Source of the DNA: Undaria pinnatifida
Lineage: Eukaryota; Sar; Phaeophyceae; Laminariales; Alariaceae
Assembly (NCBI GenBank): GCA_012845835.1
Contig: JABAKD010000016.1
Coordinates: 15,765,625-15,829,624, forward strand
DNA: 64,000 bases
Reading direction: 5' to 3'
The position numbers and the translations under genes are program-made. The stretch's first letter is position 1; every line of letters starts with the position of its first letter. Below the pieces are notes generated by a model. It was not told where the DNA came from. It made no database searches and worked only from the letters and a program-made list of their open reading frames with translations. Positions 11,901-22,405 of this stretch are shown one piece after another.

Positions 11901-14775
11901 GGAGTGTCTAGTTAACTCCCAAGGAGCGACTGATTGCGCCCGCAGAGCGAAGGTTGTCAACGATTCATGCCTTCGGCAGACTTTAGTTTTAAACTTTGTG
12001 TAGGCGCGATTTGTATGTATCCAAGGCAAGTTTCCATCTGGAAGCGTCAGTCTCTGGTTTCGCTATCCGGTGCGTTTTTTTTAGTGGAGTCCATTGTCAT
12101 TCGTCGCTCGAGTGATGGAGATATCTGTTGGTTTTGGGGCCGATTTCATCTTGTAACGAACATCCTCGAGCCCGCCTGGTGCTGTGTGCTTTGCATACTG
12201 ACGCACATCCGGTATTAAATGCCCGGTCCTGTTTGTCAGGGGGCATTCATAAAGAACATGTAGCCGTCGCTAGGATTTCGCTCAGGAGGACATTTGCAAC
12301 TATCAGCAAAGTGTGCGCTGGTTGAAAAGTTGGAGAACCACACATATGAACCTCGGTTTACGCAATTAAGAAACAGACTTCAGCCCAGCTTGAAAGGGGT
12401 CGCTATCTTTTAGAGCTGTGTGACGTTGAAACTCTCATTCCCTCGTGATGTATACAACCAACGACAAATGGGAGCATTGCAAGCTCACACATTTACACCG
12501 AAAGGATTATTCACAATGACGGGTTTCGTTTATCAGGGGCATCCTCGGGCTCAAGAGCGGGGCTATCCTTGTGTCACTGTGCTGGGTGGCCATACTCGTG
12601 CACATCGTCGACCGCAAGTGGTGGCAGGCATCCGTCTGGGCTCTTATCGCTTCTGCCTTCTCCGCGGTCGGCGTCATACACGTCCCGGTGAGCACCAATT
12701 CGCCCCCTGACTGGACTGGTGGTATTGCCTCCAGTTGGTCAGGGTTTTTTCATAGATCAGGAGATTTTCAAAATTCTCGCGGGCTGAGCAGGGTTGGGTC
12801 GGGAGGTGTTCCAAATCTCCCGGGCTGGGTCGGGTCGGGACGTGTCGGATCACCCTGACCCCACCCGAGCCATGACAAAGCGACCCGGCCCGTGAAAGGC
12901 GCTGCTTTTTTTCAGCCATGATGAAGGCGTTGTCTGATAGCCACGAACAATGTGCGGCGTGGTAGCGCGACGTGTGTGGTGCGAGATTCCAGGTACTCTC
13001 GGGAAACATCTGGTAGCACCCTCGGAGCTAGCCGTCGCTTATCTATTTGTGCATGCCAGCCTCCGTTGCGGGTATACTCTCTGGGTACAATCGCGCTACT
13101 GTAGAAGAAAGCTAACAACCTGGAAATATTGGATAATTCAACGGTTCAATTTGCTATTATCAAGGCAGCAAGCCGTTGGTACATGACACCTCTACCCCCT
13201 TCTGCAGCCAGGTCGGCGAAAACCCGATGCGCTCCATCCTGGCTGTCTCGGGATGCGAGGGTCTATGGCCTAAAGACCACGGCCATCTATGATAACAAGT
13301 ACACCCCCCCCACCGCCCGCGCTATCCCCTTGGCTGTCTTGGCTTGTTTTTCCTGTGTTTTCTTCAGGTGGCTGGCTTCGACACGTTTCATGAAAGCGTC
13401 AGCGACCTCTGCACCGCTGTGGTAGGTGCAGAACTCCACGATAGTGTGCATATTTTTCCAAACCCTCACTCGCTTAGCTCTGTTTCGCTTCGATGTGTCT
13501 GGGGAATCAAGGAAGGTGCTCGTGCTCAGCACAATCCTATCGTAATACCCGTGGGTGCTACCTGAATTTCTTTCTCAAGGGCTTGCGCACTATTGTCCGT
13601 GATTGGCACTGAACCTAATGTACATGGTGTGTATGTTGTGTGTAAGTAAGCGCCTAGCTGCTTTTCGAGCTTTTGAGTTGTTGGCGACCAAAACGATTTA
13701 TTTCTTGCTCGTACACGAGAGCCAAGTGCGCGTGTTCAGTCCTCTACCCACAATGAACCACTTAATCAGACCCACCCGCATGGCCCTCAATCTCTTGGCA
13801 CCAAAATAGGAGTCAATTAGCTAGCTATCAGGACAGCCAGCTTAGCTGTGGAAGTGCTCTTATTTGATTGTTTGATAGGCGAAGCACGAATTACGCAAAC
13901 TATGTGGGTGCATTCCGTTGCCCGGCGTCATATTCTCTCCCGCAAGGCCATGGATGGTAATTCACTGCCACGCCATGCCTAACGCTAGCAAAGTAGCCAC
14001 CCTGCAGCCACTACCTCTCCGGGAATGCGCTATAGCGGTCTCAGCGACCGTTTGTTGTCCCCTGCCTGGTCCTGGTCGCCGAAAACCCGACGTGCCCCGT
14101 CGCGTCTTTGTAAGGAGTGAGGGCCGTGCATGACAAAAGAGTACCCCCCCCCCCCTCCCCGAACCCGTTTTGACACCCAGGCGGATGCGGACGGCGTCGC
14201 AACCACAGCCACCTGCTGGGAGCACGCTCATCAATGGCAATACATGACTGCATGTGAGTTCATCTTAAAACAGTACGGCATGATGGTAGAATGCCGTGCG
14301 GGAAGCACCGTGCGATGCTGTGCCACAGTGAAGGTTTTTAGATTCCGGTGACCTGGCTGTGCATGATGTAAAGCAGAGGCATGCCAGAAACGAAGACATC
14401 AGTAGCTTCCACGAACGATGCCTTCAAGCAGAGTATTCGCGAATATGCAGGAGATACAACAGTTTAATGAGGCAAGACAACTCTAGGAGCCCCCGTTTTC
14501 GCGCGTATCTTCATTCTGAAGATGATGCGCATCTCGTCGGGACTTGACGCGAATTACGCCTAATTTCGAAACGAGGGTTGTGCGCTTGCCCCCAGCTCCT
14601 AATTTCTAGCTCTTCCTCCCCCCCTGCCCACCACGCGTCTTCTGTAACCCTTTTGTCGATAGATGTTATGATGGCTGTGGTATTCATCGCCATCGAAGGT
14701 CTCCGCCGCGCGGGCTTGGGCGACCTGCAGGAGCCCATCAAGAGCGAGGATGCTGACGCTTTCCAGGACTGGTGA
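1431..14775 (+). CDS. NCS2-family nucleobase permease (xanthine/uracil/adenine type), C-terminal 11 exons
   Basis: Multi-pass membrane transporter, expected to move purine or pyrimidine bases with protons or sodium; the exact substrate cannot be read from sequence. Exons: 1431-1622, 2283-2363, 2725-2810, 8131-8267, 9844-9985, 10374-10567, 11731-11830, 12537-12687, 13368-13421, 14181-14253 and 14663-14775 (TGA). All phases fit and give 440 residues. Family-typical stretches in order: AANFITGV and IIPPAALLVPVAGIGF (exon 1), FFLGWYGG (2), VTLGWITGLN (3), GIIFPIAI (4), DGMGT and GHPAYKKAGA (5), SFMNGVVYLFLSWFGLFAL and GPIVLFVGL (6), LGLKSGAILVS and DRKW (8), CWEHAHQW (10). About 130-150 N-terminal residues are missing; no upstream exon was recognised after base 1. 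The end of exon 1 is uncertain: family spacing favours ATG|GC at 1622, a GC donor, while a GT donor further on would add about 10 residues. Introns carry many repeats, including three C-tract elements at 3' splice sites. Confidence 0.87.
3020..3150 (+). repeat. Dispersed AT-rich repeat, second copy
   Basis: Carries CGTCAGCTGTGAGCTTGAT and GCTGCGTGATACACCGACCG, matching the block at 780-950. It lies in the 5.3-kb permease intron 2811-8130. Confidence 0.6.
5415..5515 (+). repeat. Dispersed GC-rich repeat, three copies in 2 kb
   Basis: Shared order: CGCGTTCGTTCACGGCCGTA, GAACGGATAAGG, CCCTCGAAGA, TCGAACAAAG, then TTTGACCGAG. Further copies lie at 6915-7010 and 7265-7400 (the last with a GC-rich insert and a degraded left side), and 5945-5985 holds a partial match. 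All are in one permease intron. No coding function is suggested, although the copies give similar short peptides in the antisense frames. Confidence 0.65.
5536..5929. repeat. AGT trinucleotide microsatellite array
   Basis: About 390 bp of nearly pure (AGT)n with scattered GGT and CGT variants, placed in the large permease intron. It keeps several frames open by composition and gives long Ser, Val, Tyr or Thr homopolymer translations, none of which should be read as a gene. A dispersed repeat abuts the left side. Confidence 0.97.
6131..6309 (+). repeat. Two-copy tandem repeat, about 88-bp unit
   Basis: Two nearly identical units, each with CCATTCCACAAACCAAGATT, a GAAGAAAGT segment, GAGGAGAGCGCG and AACAGCAATGATATCTCGA. 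Differences are a few substitutions and a length change in the T/A run, so the duplication is recent. Intronic. Confidence 0.9.
7512..7780 (+). repeat. Two-copy tandem repeat, about 138-bp unit
   Basis: Each unit holds GTCGTTATCAATAGT, AACGAATA, CATTGTACGA, a TATGACCG-like segment, TACCAGGTAT and TTGGGAAC. The second unit is diverged by a short deletion and substitutions. Intronic, upstream of the permease exon at 8131. Confidence 0.88.
9646..9812 (+). repeat. C-tract element, copy 2, at the permease exon 9844 acceptor
   Basis: Order: TTGACGCAGGCAATGTCTGC, CGACAACCCGACGTGCTCCG, CCGGCATTGCAG, a first C run, TGGTCAATGGTCAAAC, AATGAGTACG and a second run of about 19 C. The C run ends about 30 bp before the acceptor of the exon at 9844 and forms most of its pyrimidine tract. 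Confidence 0.8.
10640..10764 (+). repeat. A-tailed dispersed repeat (retroposon-like)
   Basis: Contains GAGTTAAATCGACACACGAC, a GAAGTGTGG segment, AAGCTTTATTTTTCCCCATC and CGGAGGAT followed by about 12 A. A second copy at 21327-21441 ends in about 15 A. The A tract at the same position in both suggests retroposition (SINE, or the tail of a LINE). The right copy extends further 5' (21020-21330) with a GC-rich stretch missing from the left copy. Confidence 0.6.
12742..12903 (+). mobile_element. Short degraded hAT-like relic
   Basis: Starts CAGGGTTTTTTCAT and ends GTGAAAGGCGCTG, resembling the inverted ends of the large element at 18460-20280. The middle carries the same GGGTCGGG / CTCGCGGG satellite words. 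No matching 8-bp target duplication was found, so this is a decayed copy. It lies in the permease intron 12688-13367. Confidence 0.45.
13195..13312 (+). repeat. C-tract element, copy 3, upstream of permease exon 13368
   Basis: Carries GGTCGGCGAAAACCCGATGC, GGATGCGAGGGTCTATGGCC, ACGGCCATCTATGATAA and AAGTACA plus a C run. The C run ends about 56 bp before the exon at 13368; a T-rich tract lies between. Confidence 0.78.
13980..14158 (+). repeat. C-tract element, copy 4, at the permease exon 14181 acceptor
   Basis: The secure part starts near 14083 with GGTCGCCGAAAACCCGACGT, then GGGCCGTGCATGACAAAAGA and GTAC plus 14 C. The C run ends 22 bp before the exon at 14181. The left limit is uncertain. 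Confidence 0.78.
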
Positions 14776-14852
14776 GCCACACCTAACTTGATGACGCCGG
14801 CGACCAAAAGACCCTGAGATAGACGCGTACTAAGGCAGGGGAGTCATTCCAC

Positions 14853-15075
14853 AGTAGGGGTTACAGTTGTTGAACTAAATGTTTCTGACCGGTTGAGCTC
14901 CTCAAGCGTGGGACCATCGGTTAGCATGATAAGCCTTACGGGCATATTTATTTCGGGACTAACGCGTAGAAAGGTTGGTCGGGCTGCGCAAACGAACGCC
15001 GTTGGAGGCATGTTTCGGGTGAGATGTTGAGCTCCTCGTGTTGGCAGCTCAGAAACTTCTGCTGCACCCCCTGGC
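14853..15075 (+). mobile_element. MITE-like element, copy A
   Basis: Begins CAGTAGGGGTTACAGTTGTT and ends CTTCTGCTGCACCCCCTGG. A reverse-complement relative of the same length lies at 34158-34385, where the ends read CTAGGGGTGCACCAGAAG and GCGACCCCTACCGTG. The TAGGGGT-type ends are inverted with respect to each other, as in a small DNA transposon. Target duplication not resolved. It lies just 3' of the permease stop and could fall in its 3' UTR. Confidence 0.5.
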
Positions 15076-16964
15076 GTGGGACGACTCAGGGGTAGCATTC
15101 ATGGGCCTAAGTATTCGGCGCCCTTAACTGAGGAAGTAGGCAGTATCGTAGGAATCCCGATCATGTCACGCTATACCATTCGTTGTATACCTCCGTAGGC
15201 CATGAAACTGTCGAAACATTGTTTTTCTCAAAGTCAGTTTCTTGATGCGTTACATGCCTAGAACTCCGTATGCATGGGGGTTTTGGCGTAGGGGAGCTAC
15301 TTACATATCCGTCAGAGGTTGTCCGCTGCGCTTGCGCTGAAGCTTATCAGAGACACTCAAAATAGTGCGGCAAATCCATGACGAGGTTCAGAACATAAAC
15401 ACCGTGGCACACTTGATCGATGTGTCATACGCAGCGCTTGAAACTATGAGTTTGGACAAAATGCTCGATCTCACAGCTGAAGCTCGGCTGAGGTGTCATT
15501 GTAATTTTATGAAAAACAACTTTGTTTAATATCAATACAACGGAATTGGAAGACTGTCGGCCATTATGCATCCATAGTCTACCGTTGACAGTCGTATATA
15601 TGCGTCATGCTTTATAGCACGGATGTTCACTGCCATCGCTGCGCCTTACTTCGCGTCGCTAGGTACGGCGTCGACGAAAAGGAGAGTGCTACGGGCGAAA
15701 CAGATACCGCCCTAGCCTAAGATTCACTGCATGGAGGGCGCCCGCGACGAGGAATCGCGGTTGTCTGCCGAGCATTATCGTGGGCGGACGAGATCGTCCA
15801 CAGGATACTATGCGTTGTCTGTCTCCCGACGAAGCCTTCATTATTATATTAAGTTTTGTTCCGGTACCGAGAGGGTGGGCCGGAAGGCTTGGAGGTGATC
15901 CGGATGAAACTGTTGGCTTTAAGAATACGGACTTATCTTGCATGGTATGAACATCTAGAATCTGAAACAAGAGATGTAAACAAGTTTGTTTTGCAGTCGC
16001 TTCCCGCATTCGATCTTCTATCCGGAAGGGGGGTGCGCGCGTGTATAAGGCAATGGCCTCTGGAACTGGCTGGTGTCTGCTGCTGCTGCCGTTAACGTGT
16101 TCTAAGCTCCCGACGTGTCTCCCAATAGAATATCACCCTTGAATGATACCAGGTGTATCACTCTGCACACAGCAGCAGCGTACTTCGTGTTCAGGTCAGG
16201 CGTAGAAAAAGTAGTGTTCAGTTGCGGTATGACCTCAAGTCGAACCAACGATGTTTTTGGTATTTCAAGTGTTTTCTTTCAGCGCGTTTCGTACTTGGTA
16301 CTGGGTTTAGTCCGCCTATAGTGCCTGTCTGGATCTCGGACGAGCTCCGTGGCGGCGCTCGGCGCAGTAAACGTCGATTAGCTGGCTCTCTTTGGCAAGG
16401 GACTGCGTTCCGCCTACCTGAGACGAGCAGGTCCCTTGGAACACCCCAAATTGTTTTTCAATTTGTGATATTTTGATAACGTTCACCATTTTTTGTTCAT
16501 CGTTGTTTTGCGGGTAAGAAAACGGCCCGCTACTCAACTAACTTCAGCAGCAGCACAGCAGCAGTAGCAGCAACCGCCCGGACTAAATTAACCTCAGCAG
16601 CAGCAGCAGGACAACAGCCGCAGTAGCAGCAACATACAGCAATAGTAGCAGTATGCATACATGTGGATTGGATTAGTTTGGGGTTTGGGGGCGCGTCGCC
16701 CTGGGCGGTTTCAGACAAGGGTAAACCGGCCTGCGCTCTCCCGCCGCGCGGGCGGCCGCTCGTCGAGGCAGGAGCAACAGCGTCTGTCTGTGGGTGTGGT
16801 TGACTCGGTGTGTTTTTTTTTCTCTTGCGGGGTAACTAGATGTGTCCGAATGTAAGGACCATTTTTACTTGGAACAAAAATACATATGTCGATATTATAT
16901 TTCCGGACAGATCGGATACCAGCAGGAGGAGGCTGGGAGGTAGAGGCCGGGAGCGGCCATGTGT
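15076..16964. other. No gene recognised
   Basis: Both strands hold only short open frames without recognisable domains. The stretch 16540-16640 is rich in CAGCAG/TAGCAG triplets. Nothing here could be joined into a protein. Confidence 0.6.
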
Positions 16965-17540
16965 TGAAACGAGCGCCACAGGGCACGGCTTGCATCTCTC
17001 CGCGCGGGAGGCGGGGCTCGCAGGGACATAGAGCGGAGAAAACTTGGAAGATGACCCCGAGCGCGGCGAGGGTGACAGGCATCGCGAGCGCAGCATGCAC
17101 ACGAGTCTTGACCAGGCCAAATATTTTGTTGTGGGCAGAGTGGAACCATGGGTAAGGTTCAAGGATATATAACTTTTTATCAGAGACAGCCAAACTCAGG
17201 TGCTGCTGTGGCCAAAATCGGGCACAATATTATTTCAGCGTTCGCCAAGCGCCACAGGGGCACGGCTTGCATCTCTCCGCGCGGGAGACGGGGCTCACAG
17301 GGACATAGAGCGGAGAAAACTTGGAAGATGACGACGAGCGTGGCGAGGGTGGCAGGCATCGCGAGCGTAGCATGCACGCGAGTCTCAACCAGGCCAAATA
17401 TTTTGTTGTGGGCAAAGTGGAACCATGGGTAGGGTTCACGGACATATAACTCCTCATTAGAGATCGCCAAACTCAGGTATATACACGGTGCTGCTGTGGC
17501 CAAAATCGGGCACACTTCTATTTCAACGTTCGCCACGCGC
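16965..17540 (+). repeat. Tandem duplication, about 277-bp unit
   Basis: GCCACAGGGCACGGCTTGCA begins at 16974 and recurs at 17251; each unit continues through GGGACATAGAGCGGAGAAAA, CAGGCCAAATATTTTGTTGT, GGAACCATGGGTA and GGCCAAAATCGGGCACA. A third partial start appears near 17530. The unit keeps an antisense frame open, but no known protein is recognised. Confidence 0.88.
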
Positions 17541-18186
17541 CCAGGACGTCATCTGATTGGCTTGGTGGATCGGTTCTCGGTCTGTTGCTATTATCGTACA
17601 CATATCATACACACATACATTTCTGACCACATGCATCAAATAGTGGCGGGTTCAGGCGGGAACACTATCGATCTAGCTTTACTTTCTACGGGAAGGAGTA
17701 CATCAAGGTTTCGGTCCCCGTCGCACACAGTACCAAAGCGTTGAACACTACCTCCAACTCATGGAAATCCTACCACGTACGCCACACATACCGAAATTGT
17801 TGCCGCCAACCAATTAATTATTGTACATCCAAGAGTGACTGGCATTGGCTGGTCACCCCTATCCATTACCAAGTGCAAACACATGCGACGTACTATATAC
17901 CAACGAGCACTATGCCACGTACGGTACACAGCATCCCCTGACCAATAATGATTCGTTTGCGCGTACACCAGTACAACGTGCACCCACCGCTATCACACTC
18001 TTCCCGCTGAGTACTGCTCTTTGTTTGGAGCAATGCACTAGCTCATGCCCCGCGTTTCCTTTAAGAAGAGCAGTGGGGTTTATCTTTGTGAGTACGCGTA
18101 ACACCATTATAGGTGGAAAAATAATTATACGTGTGTTACCGGTGTCTCCCTTTTCGCCTTGCGACGGCCCCGGAGTTTCAGGTTAC
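17541..18186. other. No gene recognised
   Basis: Low-complexity, mixed composition; no supported exon, RNA gene or repeat pair found on either strand. Confidence 0.55.
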
Positions 18187-18270
18187 TGTTATAAGGCTTA
18201 GTTTGGGTAAGCCATTCGTTAACCTTTTGCAAGTGGTCAAACGGACTAATACCCCACTAATACCTCAACA
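18187..18270 (+). repeat. Left terminal repeat of the TRIM element
   Basis: 84 bp, TG...CA ends, very similar to 20388-20476. It is followed after AA by the tRNA-complementary primer site. Confidence 0.75.
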
Positions 18271-18272
18271 AA

Positions 18273-18300
18273 TGGCGTCGTCGGCAGGACACGAACCTGC
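18273..18300 (+). promoter_or_regulatory. Primer binding site complementary to a tRNA 3' end
   Basis: 28 bases complementary to a tRNA acceptor strand, CCA and the whole T arm. Pairing includes CCA, which eukaryotic tRNA genes do not encode; this fits priming by a mature tRNA. Which tRNA cannot be named from the window. Confidence 0.65.
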
Positions 18301-18459
18301 GCGTGAAATCACAATGGGCTTCCAAACCATTATACCCCACTAATACCTATAACAAATGGCGTCGTCAACAGACCATGGGTTTTTTGGGTCGTGGGTTCAA
18401 ATCCCACATCCACCATAATAAAGTTTTTCAGACTTCCCCATGTCGAGCTTGAAAAATAC

Positions 18460-20280
18460 CAGGGCTTTTCACGGGTCGGGTCAAACCTCGCGGGTCTGGT
18501 CGGGTCGGGTCGGGTCAGTTGACCCGACCCAACCCGCGAGATTTTCGAGACGTCTTGACCCGACCCGACCCGACCCGACCCGCGAGATTTTCGAGACGTC
18601 TTGACTCGACCTGACCCGACCCGCGAGATTTTCGAGACGTCTTGACCCGACCCGACCCGACCCGACCCGACCCGCGAGATTTTCGAGACGTCTTGACCTG
18701 ACCCGACCCGACCGGCGAGATTTTGGAGACGTCTTGACCCGACCCGACCCGACCCGCGAGATTTTGAAATCGTCCTGACCCGACCCGACCCGACCCGCGA
18801 CAATTCGGGTGACCCGCGAGATTCGGGTCGTTTGGCGGGTCACGTTAACTTGACCCGTGACATTTCTCACGGGTCAAAGTCAAAAAGTCACGGGTCAAAG
18901 CATGTATACCTCGGTCGGTTGGTTGGTCCTTGGTCCCTCGTACTTTTCCCAGTATGTCGTGTTCTCTGCATTTTTTACCGGCATTGTTTGCAGCTGATGA
19001 TTATGTCATGTGGTGTCCGCGCGAGAAATAGGAAATAAACCGCAACCCACATGCATGGACATGCCCGTACCGCTAGGGCACCGGGTCGACCCGACGAGCG
19101 ACCCGACGAGCGAGCTAGTTATAAGTTATAAGTTATAAGTGCAATCTCCGGCCCCGGCAAGCAGCCTAGCTGAGCCGCCTCCGGCAGCAAGCCCACAACT
19201 GGGGCGGCGGATGTGTTAGCAGGGGCTGCGATCCGCGAGGATGCGTTGTCTGCTGCTGGTGATTGCTGCTGCCAGGGTGCTGCTGCTGTGCTGCTGCTGC
19301 TGCTGCTGCTTGCTGCTGCTGCTGCTTCGACAACGGCTGCTCTTCTTGCTTTTTTACGTTTGTTCCCATTTCGTACTGGTGTGATAATTCTCGAGCTAGC
19401 TACTACTACTGGTGCATCTATCTTCTATCTGTGCAGTCTCCAGTCCCGGCAAGCAGCCTAGCTGAGCCGCCTCCGGCAGCAAGCCCACAACTGGGGCGGT
19501 AGGTCTGTCAGCAGGGGCTGCGATCCGCGAGAATCCGGGGTCTGCTGCTGGTGCTTGCTGCTGCCAGTGCTGGTGCTGCTGCTTCGACGACGGCTGTCCT
19601 TCCTTGCCTTTTTACGTTTGGTCACATTTCGTACTGGTATGACCGTAATATTACTACTGTTGTTACGGCTTCAGTAGGTACGGGATTCGCGTCACACTAC
19701 TGTATGCCTTGGTACGAGTAGTAGCTATAGGGGTGCTGCCTGGTGATTGTTCTGCACGCTGTGATGACATATGATCGGAGCATCGGCACGAGGGAGGCAG
19801 GAAGCGGAAATGTTTGTATTTTATTGGCGGACCCGCGGGCCCGACCCGCGGAGCGCCTGCGCGGCATCAATGTGGCTCTCAGCTGTAAGTTTGAAAAAGG
19901 CGGATCCGCCGGCCAGATGCGCGGGTTTGACCCGCGGGTCAGCCCAAAACAACTCACGGGTCATTATGGCTTGACCCGCGAAGTGACCCGTATCTCGCGG
20001 GTCATGACCCGACCCGACCCGCGAGATTTTGAAAACCTCTTGACCCGACCCGACCCGCGAGATTTTGAAACCTCTTGACCCGACCCGACCCGACCCGCGA
20101 GATTTTGAAGCCTCTTGACCCGACCCGACCCGACCCGCGAGATTTTGAAAACCTCTTGACCCGACCCGACCCGACCCGTGAGATTTTAAAACGTAATGAC
20201 CCGACCTGACCCGACCCGCGAGATTTTGAAACCCCCTTGACCCGACCCGCGGGTCGGGTCATGACTCGTGAAAAGCCCTG
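18460..20280. mobile_element. Non-autonomous hAT-like DNA transposon nested in the TRIM
   Basis: Inverted ends CAGGGCTTTTCACGGGTC (left) and CAGGGCTTTTCACGAGTC (right, complement) match at 17 of 18 bases. The 8-bp target duplication AAAAATAC is exact (18452-18459 and 20281-20288). CAGGG ends with 8-bp duplications are typical of hAT elements. Left (18460-18905) and right (19960-20280) arms are arrays of GACCCGACCC words joined by CGCGAGATTTT spacers. The centre (18905-19960) has a GGTTGGTTGGTCC segment and a CTG-rich block present twice in tandem (about 19140-19435 and 19436-19690). No transposase frame is seen, so it needs an outside enzyme. A second copy is at 62186-63731. Confidence 0.8.
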
Positions 20281-20387
20281 AAAAATACTCTCCCCGGTAT
20301 ACCCAGGAAATGAAACGGCTTGGATAATTGACAGGTCCGCCCGCATATCCGGCCGACCTGCTATCCCGCCGTTTCAGGGGGGGGAAA

Positions 20388-20476
20388 TGTTATGAGGCTT
20401 AGTTTGGGTAATCCATTCGTTAAGCTTTTGCGAGTTGTCAAACGGACTAATACCCCACTAGTCTAATACCTTAACA
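20388..20476 (+). repeat. Right terminal repeat of the TRIM element
   Basis: 89 bp, preceded by a polypurine tract (eight G then AAA, 20377-20387) that would prime plus-strand synthesis. It ends TTAACA and is followed by TTAC. Confidence 0.75.
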
Positions 20477-22145
20477 TTACCCGCATCCCGAAGGGGAACT
20501 ATGTACTAAAATATCAATATTATACTTAGTACAACATTGGTAGCGTTTTCGGCGATGGATAAGAGAAAAACAATACAATTGCTTTGATCTCCGACGATTT
20601 TGGACGCGGGCTTGCTATGCCGTTGGTTATAGTCTTCGTTGTTAATGATTCGATATGAGCGTGTGTTGATCGTCGCGGCCCGACAACGAAGCACCGAGCA
20701 CAGCACCGAGCAGCATGTACTCACGACCAACGATATGGGTTCTGGTTCTCCCATTCCAAGAAAAATATGCCTGGTACATTTTTTTCCATTGGCAACAAAA
20801 ATTTATTTTGTTTGTTTCCTACGCCGTCATTTTTTGGGGACACACGATTGCATCTACTCGCAATTACCAGATGTTCCGCCCGTAGTCTATTTGGGCTGTT
20901 GGGCGACAACGTTAGCCGTCCTCGCATTTGAGGGTGTCAAAACTGGTCAAAATGGGGTATGGTTTCGGTCAAAAGGGAGGAGGATAATTTGTCATCAAGA
21001 GGTGGTATTAATAGACCAACGCCCGAATGGGTAGGGTGGACCGTAACTGGACCAAGTCCGGCGGAAGGCCATCTCCCGTGGCCAGGGGTTTTGTTAATGG
21101 GTGAGCTTACGCAAGTCCCACACTACCCGGAAAGATGACATTCCGGGTGGCTATCTCCACCGAACCTGACCCTCAGGCCCTCAGGGGACAGGCCGGGTCG
21201 ACATACACACGCATCCGTATACAACGGCAGCTTGCGCTGCCGGGGTTGTAACGAAGACCACTGATAGGGACAGCTCACGCTATACTTACAATGGGATCCG
21301 AAGGGTGCGCCAGCTAGCGTTGGGCTGCGAAAGCAACTGAGTTAAATCGACACACGACGCGTATGTATGAAAATACGTGGAAGTGTGGTGAGCTAAAGCT
21401 TTATTTTTCCCCATCCGCCGGAGGATAAAAAAAAAAAAAAAGTAAATACTAAGTAATCAAATACCAGGTAAACATTAGTCTATACAGGTAGCAGACTAGA
21501 GGGGGCATGCCCCCGAATGTTATACTGGACGTACCGGTAGTCAAAGGGGGGGATTAGTTTGCCCCCTCTTGCGTTGCGGCCCCGCTAGTCCCAATACCGT
21601 GCCCGAAACGAAAACGAAAAAGGTGTGCGTGCCCGGCATGGGCTGCGGGTGTCTCGCCAGCTCGTAATAATTGAATTTTGGGCAGTTTGGGGCAAGCGCG
21701 GGCGCGTTTTCCCTATACCCCCAAAAGACCGAAAAACACGGGGGAGCTATACCTCCCTTTGATCGTTGCCCTAAAGAAACGAGGACCTTCTTCATTGTAG
21801 AAGAACTCCAGAGCCTTCAATTTAACTCATCACGTTATCGTCAGCAAACGTTGTATTTGCATGATACCCGGTACCTCGTAGGGTTTACGAGGAATGTACG
21901 TACAAGCTTTCTAGAGTTCTACCAGGTACTGCCCGAATGTGAGTAATTGGTAACACACTTCAGCGAGGTTAAAAGTTTGGAGTCTTTTTTTATTTGCATC
22001 GTCGGGTGTACGCCCTCACCTAGATGCTCGCCTGTGCCTCGATCCTTGATACTCCAGGCAGAGGGGGGAGCCGGCCTGGCCTGGGGCGAAGACGGTGTAG
22101 GCAGCAGTAATGACGACATACCACACAGTAGGGACAGCAGGGGAC
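20477..22145. other. Intergenic repeat-bearing stretch, no gene recognised
   Basis: Contains the second A-tailed repeat (21327-21441, ending in about 15 A) and its 5' GC-rich extension from about 21020. The remainder holds short unconvincing frames on both strands. Confidence 0.6.
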
Positions 22146-22405
22146 CAAGGCTACGGTAGGGGGGGTACACCCATTTTCACTGGTGTGTTTGAGCCACTCG
22201 CACGAGTAGCTCTGTGCCCTACGGATGAAGATGGTTTAGGAACTTGGTTTGCCGCAGCTTAGATCACCTTTGCATTGCGGATTGATTTCGTCAATGTAAA
22301 ACATAAAGAAAACGTAAGATTGCATAAGAACAAAGGGGTTACTCGCGCGAGTGACCCCTAGCCACTGAAATTAAAGGCCCAAAAGGGGACCCCCCTACCG
22401 TAGCC
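22146..22405. mobile_element. MITE-like element with GGCTACGGTAGGGG ends
   Basis: Left end GGCTACGGTAGGGGGG and right end CCCCCCTACCGTAGCC are exact inverted repeats about 260 bp apart. A degraded relative with similar ends lies at 38136-38392, and a right-end fragment at 33533-33605 shares TACTCGCGCGAG and CCCCCCTACCGTA. No target duplication is clear. It sits about 450 bp upstream of the GPHR start codon. Confidence 0.65.

Larger units (their letters stand above)
18187..20476 (+). mobile_element. TRIM-type miniature LTR retrotransposon interrupted by a hAT-like insertion
   Basis: Left terminal repeat 18187-18270 (84 bp) and right terminal repeat 20388-20476 (89 bp) both start TGTTAT and end AACA; shared words include AGGCTTAGTTTGGGTAA, GTCAAACGGACTAATACC and CCCACTA. 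Two bases after the left repeat is TGGCGTCGTCGGCAGGAC (18273 on), whose reverse complement reads as the 3' end of a tRNA: T-stem GCAGG/CCTGC with a 7-base loop, acceptor strand and CCA. That is a primer binding site. Just before the right repeat is a purine tract of eight G then AAA. Flanks are TTAC on both sides (18183-18186, 20477-20480). Without the insert the element is about 460 bp and has no coding capacity. A second partial terminal repeat end plus primer site lies at 18334-18372, so the left side was also rearranged. Confidence 0.75.

Noticed and set aside
16711-17536. Minus-strand frames of 118-160 residues with similar peptides
   Set aside because: Similarity comes from the 277-bp tandem duplication; no known family.
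18358-18415. Possible tRNA gene ending in a GTGGGTTCAAATCCCAC T-arm
   Set aside because: The T-arm is good, but no matching 5' acceptor strand or D arm could be folded; it lies within the TRIM element just after a primer site. The copy at 50340-50400 has the same partial form.
18330-18870. Minus-strand frames with repeated SRVGSGRV-type peptides (also 20002-20346 and 62210-62561)
   Set aside because: These are translations of the GACCCG satellite arrays in the hAT-like elements.
19166-19502. Gln-, Ala- and Cys-rich frames
   Set aside because: Produced by CTG/CAG runs in the hAT-like element centre; also at 62792-63077.
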